Shown: positions 18,442 to 27,438 of the stretch, in pieces
How the letters are laid out: each line of letters opens with the position of its first letter
Position numbering within the stretch: position 1 is the stretch's first letter
Assembly: GCA_964383365.1 (NCBI GenBank)
Contig: CAYLHF010000011.1
Coordinates: forward strand, 1 to 64,000
Length of the DNA: 64,000 bases
Reading direction: 5' to 3'
Source of the DNA: CAYLHF01 sp964383365
Lineage (GTDB): Bacteria; Bacteroidota; Rhodothermia; Rhodothermales; UBA10348
Translations under genes and position numbers: made by a program
Notes under the pieces: model-generated
Told to the model about the DNA's origin: nothing
The model's database searches: none
What the model saw: only the letters and a program-made list of their open reading frames with translations

Positions 18442-20862
18442 TCAGGGGCTGTTCTCCTGACGAAGACGCTGTTCCACCTCAGTGATCCACTGATGATCTG
18501 GCGGAAGCGCCGATCGGAAGATGGTCTGTGCCCGTCGAAGTTCCTTTCGTCCATCTGCCACTTCGCCTCTCTCCAGAAGGAGGTTTCCGAGCACCTGATG
18601 ATCGCGCCCTACGATGTAGTGGGATGGACCCATGTCCGAGGTATGGACCCTGACAACTTCCCTGAACAATTTCTCTGCCGAACTCAGTCTGCCGATACGC
18701 TGGTAGACACGTCCGAGATAGCTCTTTGACCTGGCAACGTCGGGACCGTCGCGACCAAAAATGACCGTCCGTATTTCTATCGCCTGCAGCAGGACGCGTT
18801 CGGCCTCGCCAAGCTCGCCGCGTTCCATCAGGACCGTACCGAGGTTGTGAAGACTCGACGCAACGAGCGGATGGTCCGATCCGAGCAGCTCTGTTACCAT
18901 TTTCAACGCCTGTCGGTACAATTCTTCTGCCGTATCCAGGTCTCCTTCATCTGCCTTGGCACCGGCCAGATTCAACATGGTTTCTGCGATGTCTCGACTG
19001 GACGGTCCTTCCAGTTCGATGCGCATTCCCAATGCTTCCTTCCAGAGAGAATCGGCCGTCGTTACACTCCGGCGATATACCGCTGTGCCGAAATCATTGA
19101 GAACATCGGCGATCGCAGCACTCGGTGGTATAAATAGCCGGCGCCTCATTGCGAGTGCCCGTTGAAAGAACTCGATACTCTCATCGCTCCTGTCGAGTTC
19201 GTCGTAGACGCGAGCCGCGTTGTAGAGACTCTCTGCCAGATCCTTCGTGTCGGCACCCTTTGCGAGGGATCGCCGGATCTCCAGTGCTCTGGACAGGAGC
19301 GGCTCCGCATCCTGATAGAAACCGAGTTGAAGATCGACTCGACCAATCGCATCGAACATTTCCGCCTGGACATCCGGCTGGTCGTTGAGCATGGATTTTG
19401 CCCGTTCAGCTCCCGGAACGAGCATGTCGCGCGCCGTAATCTCTCTACCTCTTGCGAGTTCGGGGTCGGATACGTTGAACATTTCCAGGAGCAGATCCTT
19501 GACCTGGTCCTTTTTAGCGGACTCGATCCGGATGGCATCATTCTGTCTTGCCACCACGATCGAAAACCGGACGGATAGAATCAACGATACCACGATGGTG
19601 ACAGAGATCAGCGCGGACACCAGAACTCCGACTCGATGTCTTCGAATAAACTTCCGGGTCCGATATCGGAACGTGTCGCTCTGTGCATGAACGGGCATTC
19701 CCGTCAGGAAACGATCAATATCCTGCAGGAAGTGATCGGCTGATTGATATCTACGATCCGGTTCTTTCCGGAGGGCCATCAAGATAATGTTGTCCAGATC
19801 ACCGGAGAGTTCCTTGCGCAGCCGGTTGATACGTGTGTCGTCCATCTGAGTCGAATCTGCCGCAGACTCGAGGAGCGTAATCGCCGTGCTCGGCCGCTCC
19901 GGTTGGGACTCACAGATGATTTGTTCGATCTCGGCTCGACCTCGATTCGAAAACGAATAGGGTCTACTCCCCGTCAGTAGCTCGTAAAGAAGAATTCCCA
20001 GTTGATAAACGTCGCTCGCGGTCGTTACCTGTTCTCCTCTGGCCTGCTCCGGTGACGCATACTCCGGAGTCATGACACGGACCTCCGTTGCTGTTACCGG
20101 AACAGTAAAATCGGCCTCATCGGTATCGAGCATTTTTGCGATTCCAAAATCGAGCAACTTGACTTCTCCACGGTCTGTCACGAGAATATTCCCGGGCTTC
20201 AGATCTCTGTGAACAATCAGTTTCTGATGGGCGTAGTGGACAGCGGAGCAAACACTCTTGAAAAGCACCAGGCGATCATCAATAGACAGCGTTTTTTCTT
20301 CACAGTACTCGATTAAGGACTTTCCTTCGACATAGTCCATCACGAAGTAGGATCTTCCATCGTCGGTTGCTCCGCCGTCCAGAAGGCGTGCAATATTGGG
20401 ATGGATCAGGCCGGCAAGAATCCTCCTTTCGTTTCTGAATCGAGACAAAATTTCGTCACTCGCCATGCCTCGACGAATGACCTTGACTGCCACAAATTTC
20501 TCGAATGCGGCATCATCGCGGGAGCCGAGATAGACACTCCCCATTCCGCCACGACCCAGTCTCTTGACGAGCAGATAGGGACCCATGTGGGTGTGCAAAT
20601 CCGGATCGTTCTCATCCTCGGCTTCACCAATCGATGACGCCATGAGTTCGAGCGATTTCTGAAGATCCTCGGGACGAGAACCCTCCAGGAAATCTACCGC
20701 CTTCTCGCCAGCTCCAAGCATCGACAGAACATGCCGGCACAACTCGGCATCATCCGAACACCGCTCCCGGACGAACGCTACCCTCTTCTCCTCCTCCAGG
20801 TCGAGTGCTTCGTCCAGGATGGCGTCGATTTTTTTCCAGCGATCCGGAGTGATGCCTTTCAT
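18442..20862 (-). CDS. Membrane Ser/Thr protein kinase with C-terminal TPR repeats
   Basis: This 806-residue Hanks-type kinase has a conserved sigma-associated helical leader (residues 1-60, WKKIDAILDEALDLEEEKR). The kinase domain (about 95-390) has GRGGMGSVYLG, Lys127, HRD 218-220 with Lys222 and Asn225, and DFG 238-240, so all catalytic residues are present. One membrane helix spans about 411-432 (VGVLVSALISVTIVVSLILSV). The rest (about 460-800) is a run of TPR repeats outside the membrane (LAESLYNAARVYDELDRSDESI, LHNLGTVLMERGELGEAERVL and others). The ATG at 20862 is preferred to a TTG at 20880. It follows the ECF-like sigma gene by 57 nt, a frequent pairing, and it may control or be controlled by that sigma factor. 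Confidence 0.93.
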   Translation of the reverse strand: MKGITPDRWKKIDAILDEALDLEEEKRVAFVRERCSDDAELCRHVLSMLGAGEKAVDFLEGSRPEDLQKSLELMASSIGEAEDENDPDLHTHMGPYLLVKRLGRGGMGSVYLGSRDDAAFEKFVAVKVIRRGMASDEILSRFRNERRILAGLIHPNIARLLDGGATDDGRSYFVMDYVEGKSLIEYCEEKTLSIDDRLVLFKSVCSAVHYAHQKLIVHRDLKPGNILVTDRGEVKLLDFGIAKMLDTDEADFTVPVTATEVRVMTPEYASPEQARGEQVTTASDVYQLGILLYELLTGSRPYSFSNRGRAEIEQIICESQPERPSTAITLLESAADSTQMDDTRINRLRKELSGDLDNIILMALRKEPDRRYQSADHFLQDIDRFLTGMPVHAQSDTFRYRTRKFIRRHRVGVLVSALISVTIVVSLILSVRFSIVVARQNDAIRIESAKKDQVKDLLLEMFNVSDPELARGREITARDMLVPGAERAKSMLNDQPDVQAEMFDAIGRVDLQLGFYQDAEPLLSRALEIRRSLAKGADTKDLAESLYNAARVYDELDRSDESIEFFQRALAMRRRLFIPPSAAIADVLNDFGTAVYRRSVTTADSLWKEALGMRIELEGPSSRDIAETMLNLAGAKADEGDLDTAEELYRQALKMVTELLGSDHPLVASSLHNLGTVLMERGELGEAERVLLQAIEIRTVIFGRDGPDVARSKSYLGRVYQRIGRLSSAEKLFREVVRVHTSDMGPSHYIVGRDHQVLGNLLLERGEVADGRKELRRAQTIFRSALPPDHQWITEVEQRLRQENSP

Positions 20863-20919
20863 TGACGAACGGGAGAACAACTTGAATCGGAAGCGAACAT
20901 CATAACCGCCAGCATACGG

Positions 20920-21483
20920 TCACTGCTCATTCAACTTAAGATACAGAAAGGATTTCGCCTTGTACCAGTCCCGGTCGACCGTACGACCGGAGAGCCCCAG
21001 AACCTCCGCCGTCTCTTCAATAGAGAGTCCTCCGAAAAAGCGGTACTCCACGATTTGGGCGAGCCGTTCATCGAAGGATTGAAGTTCTGTCAATGCCTCG
21101 TCGAGTCCCAGAATATCTACTGGCTGGGTATTGCCCGTGATCTGGGAGGCCATAAATTCGGTTCGATGAGCCTTCCCTCCCCGCTTTTCGGCGTTCACTT
21201 TCCGCGCATAATCGACCAGAATCTGTCTCATTGCCCGGGCAGAAACGGCGAAAAAATGCGCCCTATCCGTCCAGTCCACGTCACCCCGGTCAAACATTTT
21301 CAGATAAGCCTCGTGCACAAGTCCGGTCGTATTTAGCGTCTCGCCCGGACTCCTAAAACTGAGTTGGCGACTCGCAATACCCCGAAGTTCGTCGTAGACC
21401 AATACGAATAGTTCTTTGCTGGCATCTGCATTCCCCTCCCGATGGGAGGAAAGAAGCTGTGTTACGTGACCATAATCAGACAT
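20920..21483 (-). CDS. ECF-like RNA polymerase sigma factor (TIGR02999 type)
   Basis: This 187-residue sigma-70 family factor belongs to the ECF-like group paired with Ser/Thr kinases in several phyla. Region 2 contains ELRGIASRQLSF, LVHEAYLKMF and AHFFAVSARAMRQILVDYARK, which are diagnostic of this group. Region 4 (about 125-185) has YRFFGGLSIEETAEVLGLSGRTVDRDWYKAKSFLYLKL, the helix-turn-helix for the -35 element. No anti-sigma factor is next to it; the kinase gene follows in the same direction. It starts 291 nt from smc on the other strand. Confidence 0.93.
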   Translation of the reverse strand: MSDYGHVTQLLSSHREGNADASKELFVLVYDELRGIASRQLSFRSPGETLNTTGLVHEAYLKMFDRGDVDWTDRAHFFAVSARAMRQILVDYARKVNAEKRGGKAHRTEFMASQITGNTQPVDILGLDEALTELQSFDERLAQIVEYRFFGGLSIEETAEVLGLSGRTVDRDWYKAKSFLYLKLNEQ

Positions 21484-21774
21484 TTAGCAATGGAGCCTGT
21501 TCATACGTGTTGATCCCGGGATTGGAAGATCTTCGTATACGAGGAGAGTACGGAACGTTGCTCAAAATAAAAACGGAGAATATCATCTGTTACGCAGTTA
21601 TCGCCCAATAACGGCTATAATGAATAATAGCGTCCGTTACATACTGAACTAATCTTTTTATTATCAGTACGTTACTGTGTCCAGTAGCGAATGTGGATAA
21701 GTTGAGTTGCAAAACGGACTTTGACTACATTTATTGTTGTTTGCCCTTCGGAAAACTATCGGATCCTGAACGAG
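21484..21774. promoter_or_regulatory. Divergent intergenic region between the sigma factor and smc
   Basis: This is the longest gene-free stretch in the window at 291 nt, and AT-richer than its flanks. It must hold the promoters for the minus-strand sigma/kinase pair and the plus-strand smc gene. A TATAAT hexamer occurs at 21616-21621, and TTGAGT (21702-21707) with TACATT 18 nt later could serve smc. I see no tRNA, small RNA or strong hairpin in it. Confidence 0.4.
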
Positions 21775-24700
21775 ATGTATTTAAGCAAACTTGAACTCCA
21801 CGGTTTCAAGAGTTTTGCCGAGCGCACCGTCGTCGATTTCTCTCAGGGAGTAACGGCCGTCGTAGGGCCGAACGGTTGTGGAAAATCCAATATCGTGGAT
21901 GCCGTCAGGTGGGTCATCGGGGAGCAACGAGCCCGCATTCTCCGGTCGGAGAAGATGGAAAACATCATTTTCAACGGCACGAATTCCCGTCGGGCTCTGG
22001 GGATGGCCGAAGTTCTCCTCACGATTGTGAACGACAAGGGGATTCTTCCGGTCGAGTATAGCGAAGTGACGATCGGAAGGAGACTCTTCCGGTCGGGAGA
22101 GTCGGAATATCTGCTTAACGGCGTCCAGTGTCGACTGAAGGATATTACGGACCTGTTCATGGACACGGGGATGGGAGCAGGTGCATACTCGGTCATCGAG
22201 TTGAAGATGATTGAAGATATCCTGTCAGAGAATGCACAGGATCGGCGGACGCTGTTCGAAGAAGCGGCTGGAATAACGAAATACAAGATTCGACGCGGCC
22301 AGACGATTCGAAAGCTGAACAGTACGCAAGGAGATCTGAATCGTGTCAGAGACATTGTCGACGAATTGGAAAAAAGGGTTCGGAGCCTCCAGCGACAGGC
22401 CCAAAAAGCGTCCCGATTCAAAAAGTTGGACGACCGACTTCGACACCTGACACTTTCACTTGCAGTTGTAGAGCATCGAAAACTGGCCACGGAAGACACG
22501 GAACTGAAGCAGCTTATTGCTGATCTGAAGGATCAGGTCGACACGCTGACGGCCCAGCTTTCTGCTGTGGAAGCTGATTATGAAGCGCTTCGCACATCCC
22601 ACATAGAGCGCGAGCAGGAAGTGGTATCTGCACAGACGGACCTGAGCACGCACACGGAAATGATTCGTTCGGCAGAGGCTGATCTCAGACTGAATCGGGA
22701 AAGAATTAACGCGTTAGAACGGGACCAGGCTCGGGCTGCCGAAGACGAACGACTCTCCGAGGTTCGATTCTTGTCGCTGGAAAAGGAATTGTTGAAGACG
22801 GCAAAAGAGTTAAAAGCCGCTGAACCGAAAGCGGTAAGTGCGTCGGAGAAGTTGGATACGGCCCGGAATGAGAGAAATGCTGCCGACCTTTCGGTACAGA
22901 ATGCCAGAAATGATCTCCAATCTCTGGCCCATGAAGAACGTTCGGCTCGAGAGCAGTTATCCGAGCGCACCCGTACCGTGGACCGACTCCACAGCCGGAT
23001 TGAAGTAACAGAACAGGACTTGCTGGAAATCGAGAAGGACTGTATTGTCAGAGAAAATGCTGTAGTAGAAGTCGAAGAGAGGGTTGGTACGCTTTCTCAG
23101 GTGGTGGATTCGAATCGAGTCAGACTGGACGAAAGTAAAACGAATCTCGAATCCACCCGGGCCGAATTATCGCGCAAGATGGAGGTCGTTTCAGATCTGG
23201 AATCGAGTCTCCGGAGTGTGGAACGACGTTTCGATGCCTCCGTCGCCGAAGTTGCTCTACTGGAAAGTCTGCTTGATTCTTACGAAGAGTTCTCGGAACC
23301 CGTTCAGTTTCTGGCCGGTGATGATCAGTGGACGGAGGGCCGTCTCCAGACCGTGTCTGACATTCTCACAGCCCAAGACAGGTATCGTCCTGCCCTGGAG
23401 GCAGCGCTGGGTTCATATGCAGATTGTATCGTAGTTGACGATGAAGCAAGCGCGCTACGGGCTATCGTGCGGCTTCGGGATACCGATAAAGGCCGTGCTA
23501 CGTTCATTCTCCTTGACAGGATCTGTTCAGACGGTAATTTTTCAACAGAAACTGGCGATGAGGATCATCAATCGATCCTTCGTTATGTTTCCGTGGTGTC
23601 GGACCGGTACAAGCCGCTCGCGAAGGCGCTCCTGAAATCCTCGTTTATCGTTCAGGACTTGAATTCGGTCACCCTGAAAAACCTGCCGGTCGGTCGATAT
23701 TTTAATCTGATAGGCGAATGGGTTGATTCGACAGGACTGCTCCATGCGGGAAGCGATGGATATTCTTCCTCTCCGGCTACTGCCAGGATGAGCAGGAGAG
23801 AGCAGCACGAGGAAGCCGTCGCAACACGCGAGGGCCTGGAGAAGGAGATCATCCATTTGAAAGATCAGCTATCCGCTGCGCGTAATGATGCTGATGCAAT
23901 CAGCCTGGCGGTTCCCGAAGAAGTCGTACGAACCCTGTCGGAATCTCTTACAGAGGCAGAAAAAGCACATTCGCGTGGCGTCTATGAACGGGAGGTCCTT
24001 CTTCGGAGGAGGACCGAGGTTTTCCACCGGCGTGACGCACTAACGCAAGCCAGGACAACGGCTTCGACCGAAATTGAGGCAATCGAATCTGGTCTTGAAG
24101 AACTCCGACTCTCTGTCAAGACCCTCACGGCACGGCACGCTGATAATGAGGAGTCATTCAAAACACTCGAGAATGACAGTAGAAATGCTTTTTCCCTCTT
24201 CAACGAGGCGAATATTCTGGCTGTCCAGACGAAGAATCGCTTCGACAATCTGCTCAACGACAGGGTACGGATAGAAGGTGATCTGAAACGCCTCGAAGAA
24301 GAAGCTGCTACCCGATCTTCGCTCGTCGCCACCTTCGCTACTCAGCGTGCGGATGCCGATTCCAATGCGAAATCCCTGGAGAGTGAGATCAAGGTAATGA
24401 TGGCGAAACGTGGAGAATATGACGCCAGGGTGAGTAAGACCCGGGATGCCCTGATGGAGATCAAGGTCGCGATTTCGGATATGGAGGCACGGCTGAGAGA
24501 CCTCAGGCGCGAAAGGGAGCGAGCCATGACTTCGGAATCAGAGCAGTCCGTTCGTCGCGCTCAGATTTCGACTCGTCTGACCGACCTTGTCGAGTCGATG
24601 CTGGAAGATTTTGATCTCGACCTGTCCACGTGCAAGATCCAGATAGACAATGATTTTGACGAAGCAGAGGCTCGATCAGAGATTCAGGAATTGCGATCGA

Positions 24701-25329
24701 AAGTTCGAAATCTGGGGCCCGTAAATGCTCTTGCTCTCGAATCATTCGAGGAGGAACAGGAACGACTGGAATTTCTCCACACGCAGATGTCGGACCTGGA
24801 GCACGCAGAGTCGACGCTGCGAGAAACGATTGGAGAGATCAATCAGACGGCATCGACTCGATTCAACGAGACGTTTGAAGAGGTGCGAACCAATTTCAAT
24901 TCCCTCTTCGCTGAACTCTTCGGTGCAGATGCCTCCGCCGATCTGATTCTGAAGGAACCCAATGATCCCCTCGAATCTCCCATAGAGATACTTGCGAAGC
25001 CCAGAGGGAAGAAGCCGAGTGTACTCGCCCAGCTTTCAGGCGGAGAGAAGACGCTCACCGCGATTGCACTTCTCTTTTCGATTTACCTGGTCAAGCCAAG
25101 TCCATTCTGTATCCTGGATGAAGTTGACGCTCCGCTCGATGACGCGAACATCATCCGATTCATGCACCTGATAAGGACGTTTGCCGAGTCAACGCAGTTT
25201 GTTCTTGTTACCCACAACAAGCGTACAATGGAGGCGGCTGACAGGATGTACGGAATCACGATGCCAGAGACCGGTATCTCCCGACTGGTAGGTGTTACTT
25301 TCGAAGCTGACCTTCAACTCGTGGCCTAG
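21775..25329 (+). CDS. smc: Chromosome segregation protein SMC
   Basis: SMC is the core ATPase of the bacterial condensin, which compacts and separates chromosomes with ScpA and ScpB. From the ATG at 21775 the 1184-residue protein opens with MYLSKLELHGFKSFAERT and has Walker A GPNGCGKSN at about residues 31-39. Two long coiled coils (about 170-500 and 650-1020) flank a hinge (about 505-640, with FLAGDDQW and DKGRATFILLD). The C-terminal head carries the ABC signature LSGGEKTLTAIALLFSI and Walker B FCILDEVDAPLDDANI. An upstream TTG at 21721 in the same frame is rejected because the family starts at this Met. scpA and scpB are not in the window. Confidence 0.96.
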   Translation: MYLSKLELHGFKSFAERTVVDFSQGVTAVVGPNGCGKSNIVDAVRWVIGEQRARILRSEKMENIIFNGTNSRRALGMAEVLLTIVNDKGILPVEYSEVTIGRRLFRSGESEYLLNGVQCRLKDITDLFMDTGMGAGAYSVIELKMIEDILSENAQDRRTLFEEAAGITKYKIRRGQTIRKLNSTQGDLNRVRDIVDELEKRVRSLQRQAQKASRFKKLDDRLRHLTLSLAVVEHRKLATEDTELKQLIADLKDQVDTLTAQLSAVEADYEALRTSHIEREQEVVSAQTDLSTHTEMIRSAEADLRLNRERINALERDQARAAEDERLSEVRFLSLEKELLKTAKELKAAEPKAVSASEKLDTARNERNAADLSVQNARNDLQSLAHEERSAREQLSERTRTVDRLHSRIEVTEQDLLEIEKDCIVRENAVVEVEERVGTLSQVVDSNRVRLDESKTNLESTRAELSRKMEVVSDLESSLRSVERRFDASVAEVALLESLLDSYEEFSEPVQFLAGDDQWTEGRLQTVSDILTAQDRYRPALEAALGSYADCIVVDDEASALRAIVRLRDTDKGRATFILLDRICSDGNFSTETGDEDHQSILRYVSVVSDRYKPLAKALLKSSFIVQDLNSVTLKNLPVGRYFNLIGEWVDSTGLLHAGSDGYSSSPATARMSRREQHEEAVATREGLEKEIIHLKDQLSAARNDADAISLAVPEEVVRTLSESLTEAEKAHSRGVYEREVLLRRRTEVFHRRDALTQARTTASTEIEAIESGLEELRLSVKTLTARHADNEESFKTLENDSRNAFSLFNEANILAVQTKNRFDNLLNDRVRIEGDLKRLEEEAATRSSLVATFATQRADADSNAKSLESEIKVMMAKRGEYDARVSKTRDALMEIKVAISDMEARLRDLRRERERAMTSESEQSVRRAQISTRLTDLVESMLEDFDLDLSTCKIQIDNDFDEAEARSEIQELRSKVRNLGPVNALALESFEEEQERLEFLHTQMSDLEHAESTLRETIGEINQTASTRFNETFEEVRTNFNSLFAELFGADASADLILKEPNDPLESPIEILAKPRGKKPSVLAQLSGGEKTLTAIALLFSIYLVKPSPFCILDEVDAPLDDANIIRFMHLIRTFAESTQFVLVTHNKRTMEAADRMYGITMPETGISRLVGVTFEADLQLVA

Positions 25330-25356
25330 GTGTTTTTACCCGGACGAAGGTAAGAT

Positions 25357-26367
25357 CTATTCGTAGTCGTGTTCGAAGTATTCTATACCACGAGATGGTC
25401 CGCCAATTCCCTTTGCCTTGATACGATCGCTCAGGCGATCGGCAAAGACTGCTGCCGCGTCGTAGCCGTAGTGCTGAAGAAGATGATTCATCGCGATGAC
25501 TTCGCAGAGCACGGTCACATTCTTACCCGGGGTGATCGGCAGCTTTACGAGTGGCAATTTGGACCCCATAATATCGAACGTAGAATGGACCATCCCGATT
25601 CGGGTATACTCAATTTCGGGATCCCAGGGATGCAAATGAACGACCACTTCAACGCGTTTTTGAAAACGAATGGCCCGGATTCCGAACATGGCCCGGACAT
25701 CGATCAGCCCGAGCCCACGAATCTCCATAAAATGTTTGGCAATATCCGTCCCTGAGCCCATTAAAACCGATTCACTCGTCCGCGTCACCATGACCACATC
25801 ATCGGCAACAAGCCGATGTCCTCGTTCAACCAGGTCCAATGCGACTTCGCTTTTCCCAATTCCGGGCGATCCTATGATCAGAAGCCCGATGCCATAGACT
25901 CCAATCAGGGCTCCGTGTACCGACTGTTGCATCGCGAACTGGTCGTTCAGAAAATCGTTCAGGAGCGCCATAAAATCCGTACTCGGAAGGGGCGTACTGA
26001 AAACCGGAATCCCTGCCGTCGTAGCGAGGTCGATCAATTCCGCATCCAGTTCATTGCTCTCGGTAAGAAAGATGCACGGGATATCTTTGTAAACGATATG
26101 AGAAAAGGCCTCCGTTCGGGCCACCGGGTCCAGATGAGCGAGATAGCTGTACTCGGTATTTCCCAGAATCTGAATTCTGTGATGCGTAAATAGATCCAGA
26201 TATCCGGTGAGCGCCAGACCCGGACGGTGCAGATTGGCTTCGACCACAAACCGATCGTCCGTCTTGACGTCATTCTTGCGTTCAAGAGCCACGCCGACGG
26301 TTTTCGAAAGGTTGTCGGCTACAAAAGTAACCGAAATCTTATCTTTCTTGAACGGTTTGGGCTTCAT
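25357..26367 (-). CDS. hprK: HPr kinase/phosphorylase
   Basis: HprK phosphorylates and dephosphorylates a serine in HPr, the small carrier that signals sugar status. The 336-residue protein has the N-terminal domain (about 1-140), Walker A GSPGIGKSEVALDL at about 167, the DDVVMVT strand and the family signature FMEIRGLGLIDVRAMFG. The C-terminal FADRLSDRIKAKG helix is also typical. It is the last gene of a run fmt, galactokinase-like, moxR, hprK on the minus strand, 42 nt after moxR. No ptsH or other PTS gene is in the window, and its role in organisms with few PTS parts is unclear. Confidence 0.94.
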   Translation of the reverse strand: MKPKPFKKDKISVTFVADNLSKTVGVALERKNDVKTDDRFVVEANLHRPGLALTGYLDLFTHHRIQILGNTEYSYLAHLDPVARTEAFSHIVYKDIPCIFLTESNELDAELIDLATTAGIPVFSTPLPSTDFMALLNDFLNDQFAMQQSVHGALIGVYGIGLLIIGSPGIGKSEVALDLVERGHRLVADDVVMVTRTSESVLMGSGTDIAKHFMEIRGLGLIDVRAMFGIRAIRFQKRVEVVVHLHPWDPEIEYTRIGMVHSTFDIMGSKLPLVKLPITPGKNVTVLCEVIAMNHLLQHYGYDAAAVFADRLSDRIKAKGIGGPSRGIEYFEHDYE

Positions 26368-26409
26368 GATATCGTGAATGGTACGCTTTCAATGTCCATG
26401 TCCGCCTTA

Positions 26410-27405
26410 CTACGGAACATCGATCGTATCCAGAATTCGCTGTACGATCTCCTCACTCGTGATCTCTTCAGCTTCTGCTTCGTAGGTAATCGCGATTCGA
26501 TGCCGCAACACGTCCATCGCGATCGATTTAACGTCTTCCGGAGTAATGTACGCACGATGTTGGAGGAATGCGTTCGCGCGGGCGGCCAGGTTCAGATTGA
26601 TGGTAGCCCTCGGGGAAGCACCAAATTCGATCAACGGTTTTAAAACGCTGAGTCTGAATTCGCCCGGAGCCCGGGAAGCGACGACCAGATCCACGATATA
26701 CTTCTCGACTCGTTCGTCGATATACAGCGCATTCAGAACCGAGCGGGCCGACATAATCTGCTCTGGCGTTACGACCGTACGAACCGGAGGCGTATCTCCC
26801 GTTCGGGCCATTCGTCTCATGATTTCCAGTTCCTCGTCCCGATCAGGATATCCCACCTTAATTTTCATCATGAAACGGTCGACCTGTGCCTCGGGCAACG
26901 GGTACGTTCCCTCCTGCTCGATTGGGTTCTGCGTCGCCAGCACCAGAAACGGCTGCTCCAGCGGAAACGTGGTTTCTCCAATGGTGACCTGTCGCTCCTG
27001 CATACTTTCAAGAAGCGCGCTCTGAACCTTGGCAGGTGACCTGTTTATTTCGTCAGCAAGAATGATATTGGAAAAAATGGGACCCTTCTTGATGGAAAAG
27101 TCTCCCTTCTTCTGATTGTAGACGAGCGTACCGAGTAGATCTGCCGGGAGCAGATCCGGCGTGAATTGGATACGTTGAAACTGCGTTCCGATCGCTCCGG
27201 CAAGTGTGCTGACGGTCAGGGTCTTCGCCAAACCGGGTACACCCTCCAGAAGGACATGTCCATCTCCGAGAAGCCCAATCAGCAGACGCTCGATCATATA
27301 TCTCTGACCGACTACCGTACGGGATATTTCTGCCAGGAGATCGTCCACGAAGGCGCTCTCCTGCGTAATTCTATCGTTTACTGCTGCAATGTCAAATTGC
27401 GTCAT
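26410..27405 (-). CDS. MoxR-family AAA+ ATPase
   Basis: This 331-residue MoxR-type AAA+ ATPase is thought to act as a chaperone that activates partner proteins, often ones with von Willebrand A domains. It shows Walker A EGVPGLAKTLTV (about residue 53), Walker B IILADEINRSPAKVQSALLESMQERQVT, sensor-1 LVLATQNPIEQEGTYPLPEAQVDRFMMKI, and the C-terminal lid region. Its usual partner, a DUF58 protein, is not beside it; hprK follows instead and the galactokinase-like gene precedes it (33 nt away). The start is an ATG. Confidence 0.93.
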   Translation of the reverse strand: MTQFDIAAVNDRITQESAFVDDLLAEISRTVVGQRYMIERLLIGLLGDGHVLLEGVPGLAKTLTVSTLAGAIGTQFQRIQFTPDLLPADLLGTLVYNQKKGDFSIKKGPIFSNIILADEINRSPAKVQSALLESMQERQVTIGETTFPLEQPFLVLATQNPIEQEGTYPLPEAQVDRFMMKIKVGYPDRDEELEIMRRMARTGDTPPVRTVVTPEQIMSARSVLNALYIDERVEKYIVDLVVASRAPGEFRLSVLKPLIEFGASPRATINLNLAARANAFLQHRAYITPEDVKSIAMDVLRHRIAITYEAEAEEITSEEIVQRILDTIDVP

Positions 27406-27438
27406 ATTCGAATGGTAAATGTTCTGAATATTTCTTTG

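Noticed and set aside
18441..18461. Bidirectional terminator between clpB and the kinase gene
   Set aside because: Only a 6-bp stem (GTCAGG/CCTGAC) with no T-run, and it lies within the kinase coding end.
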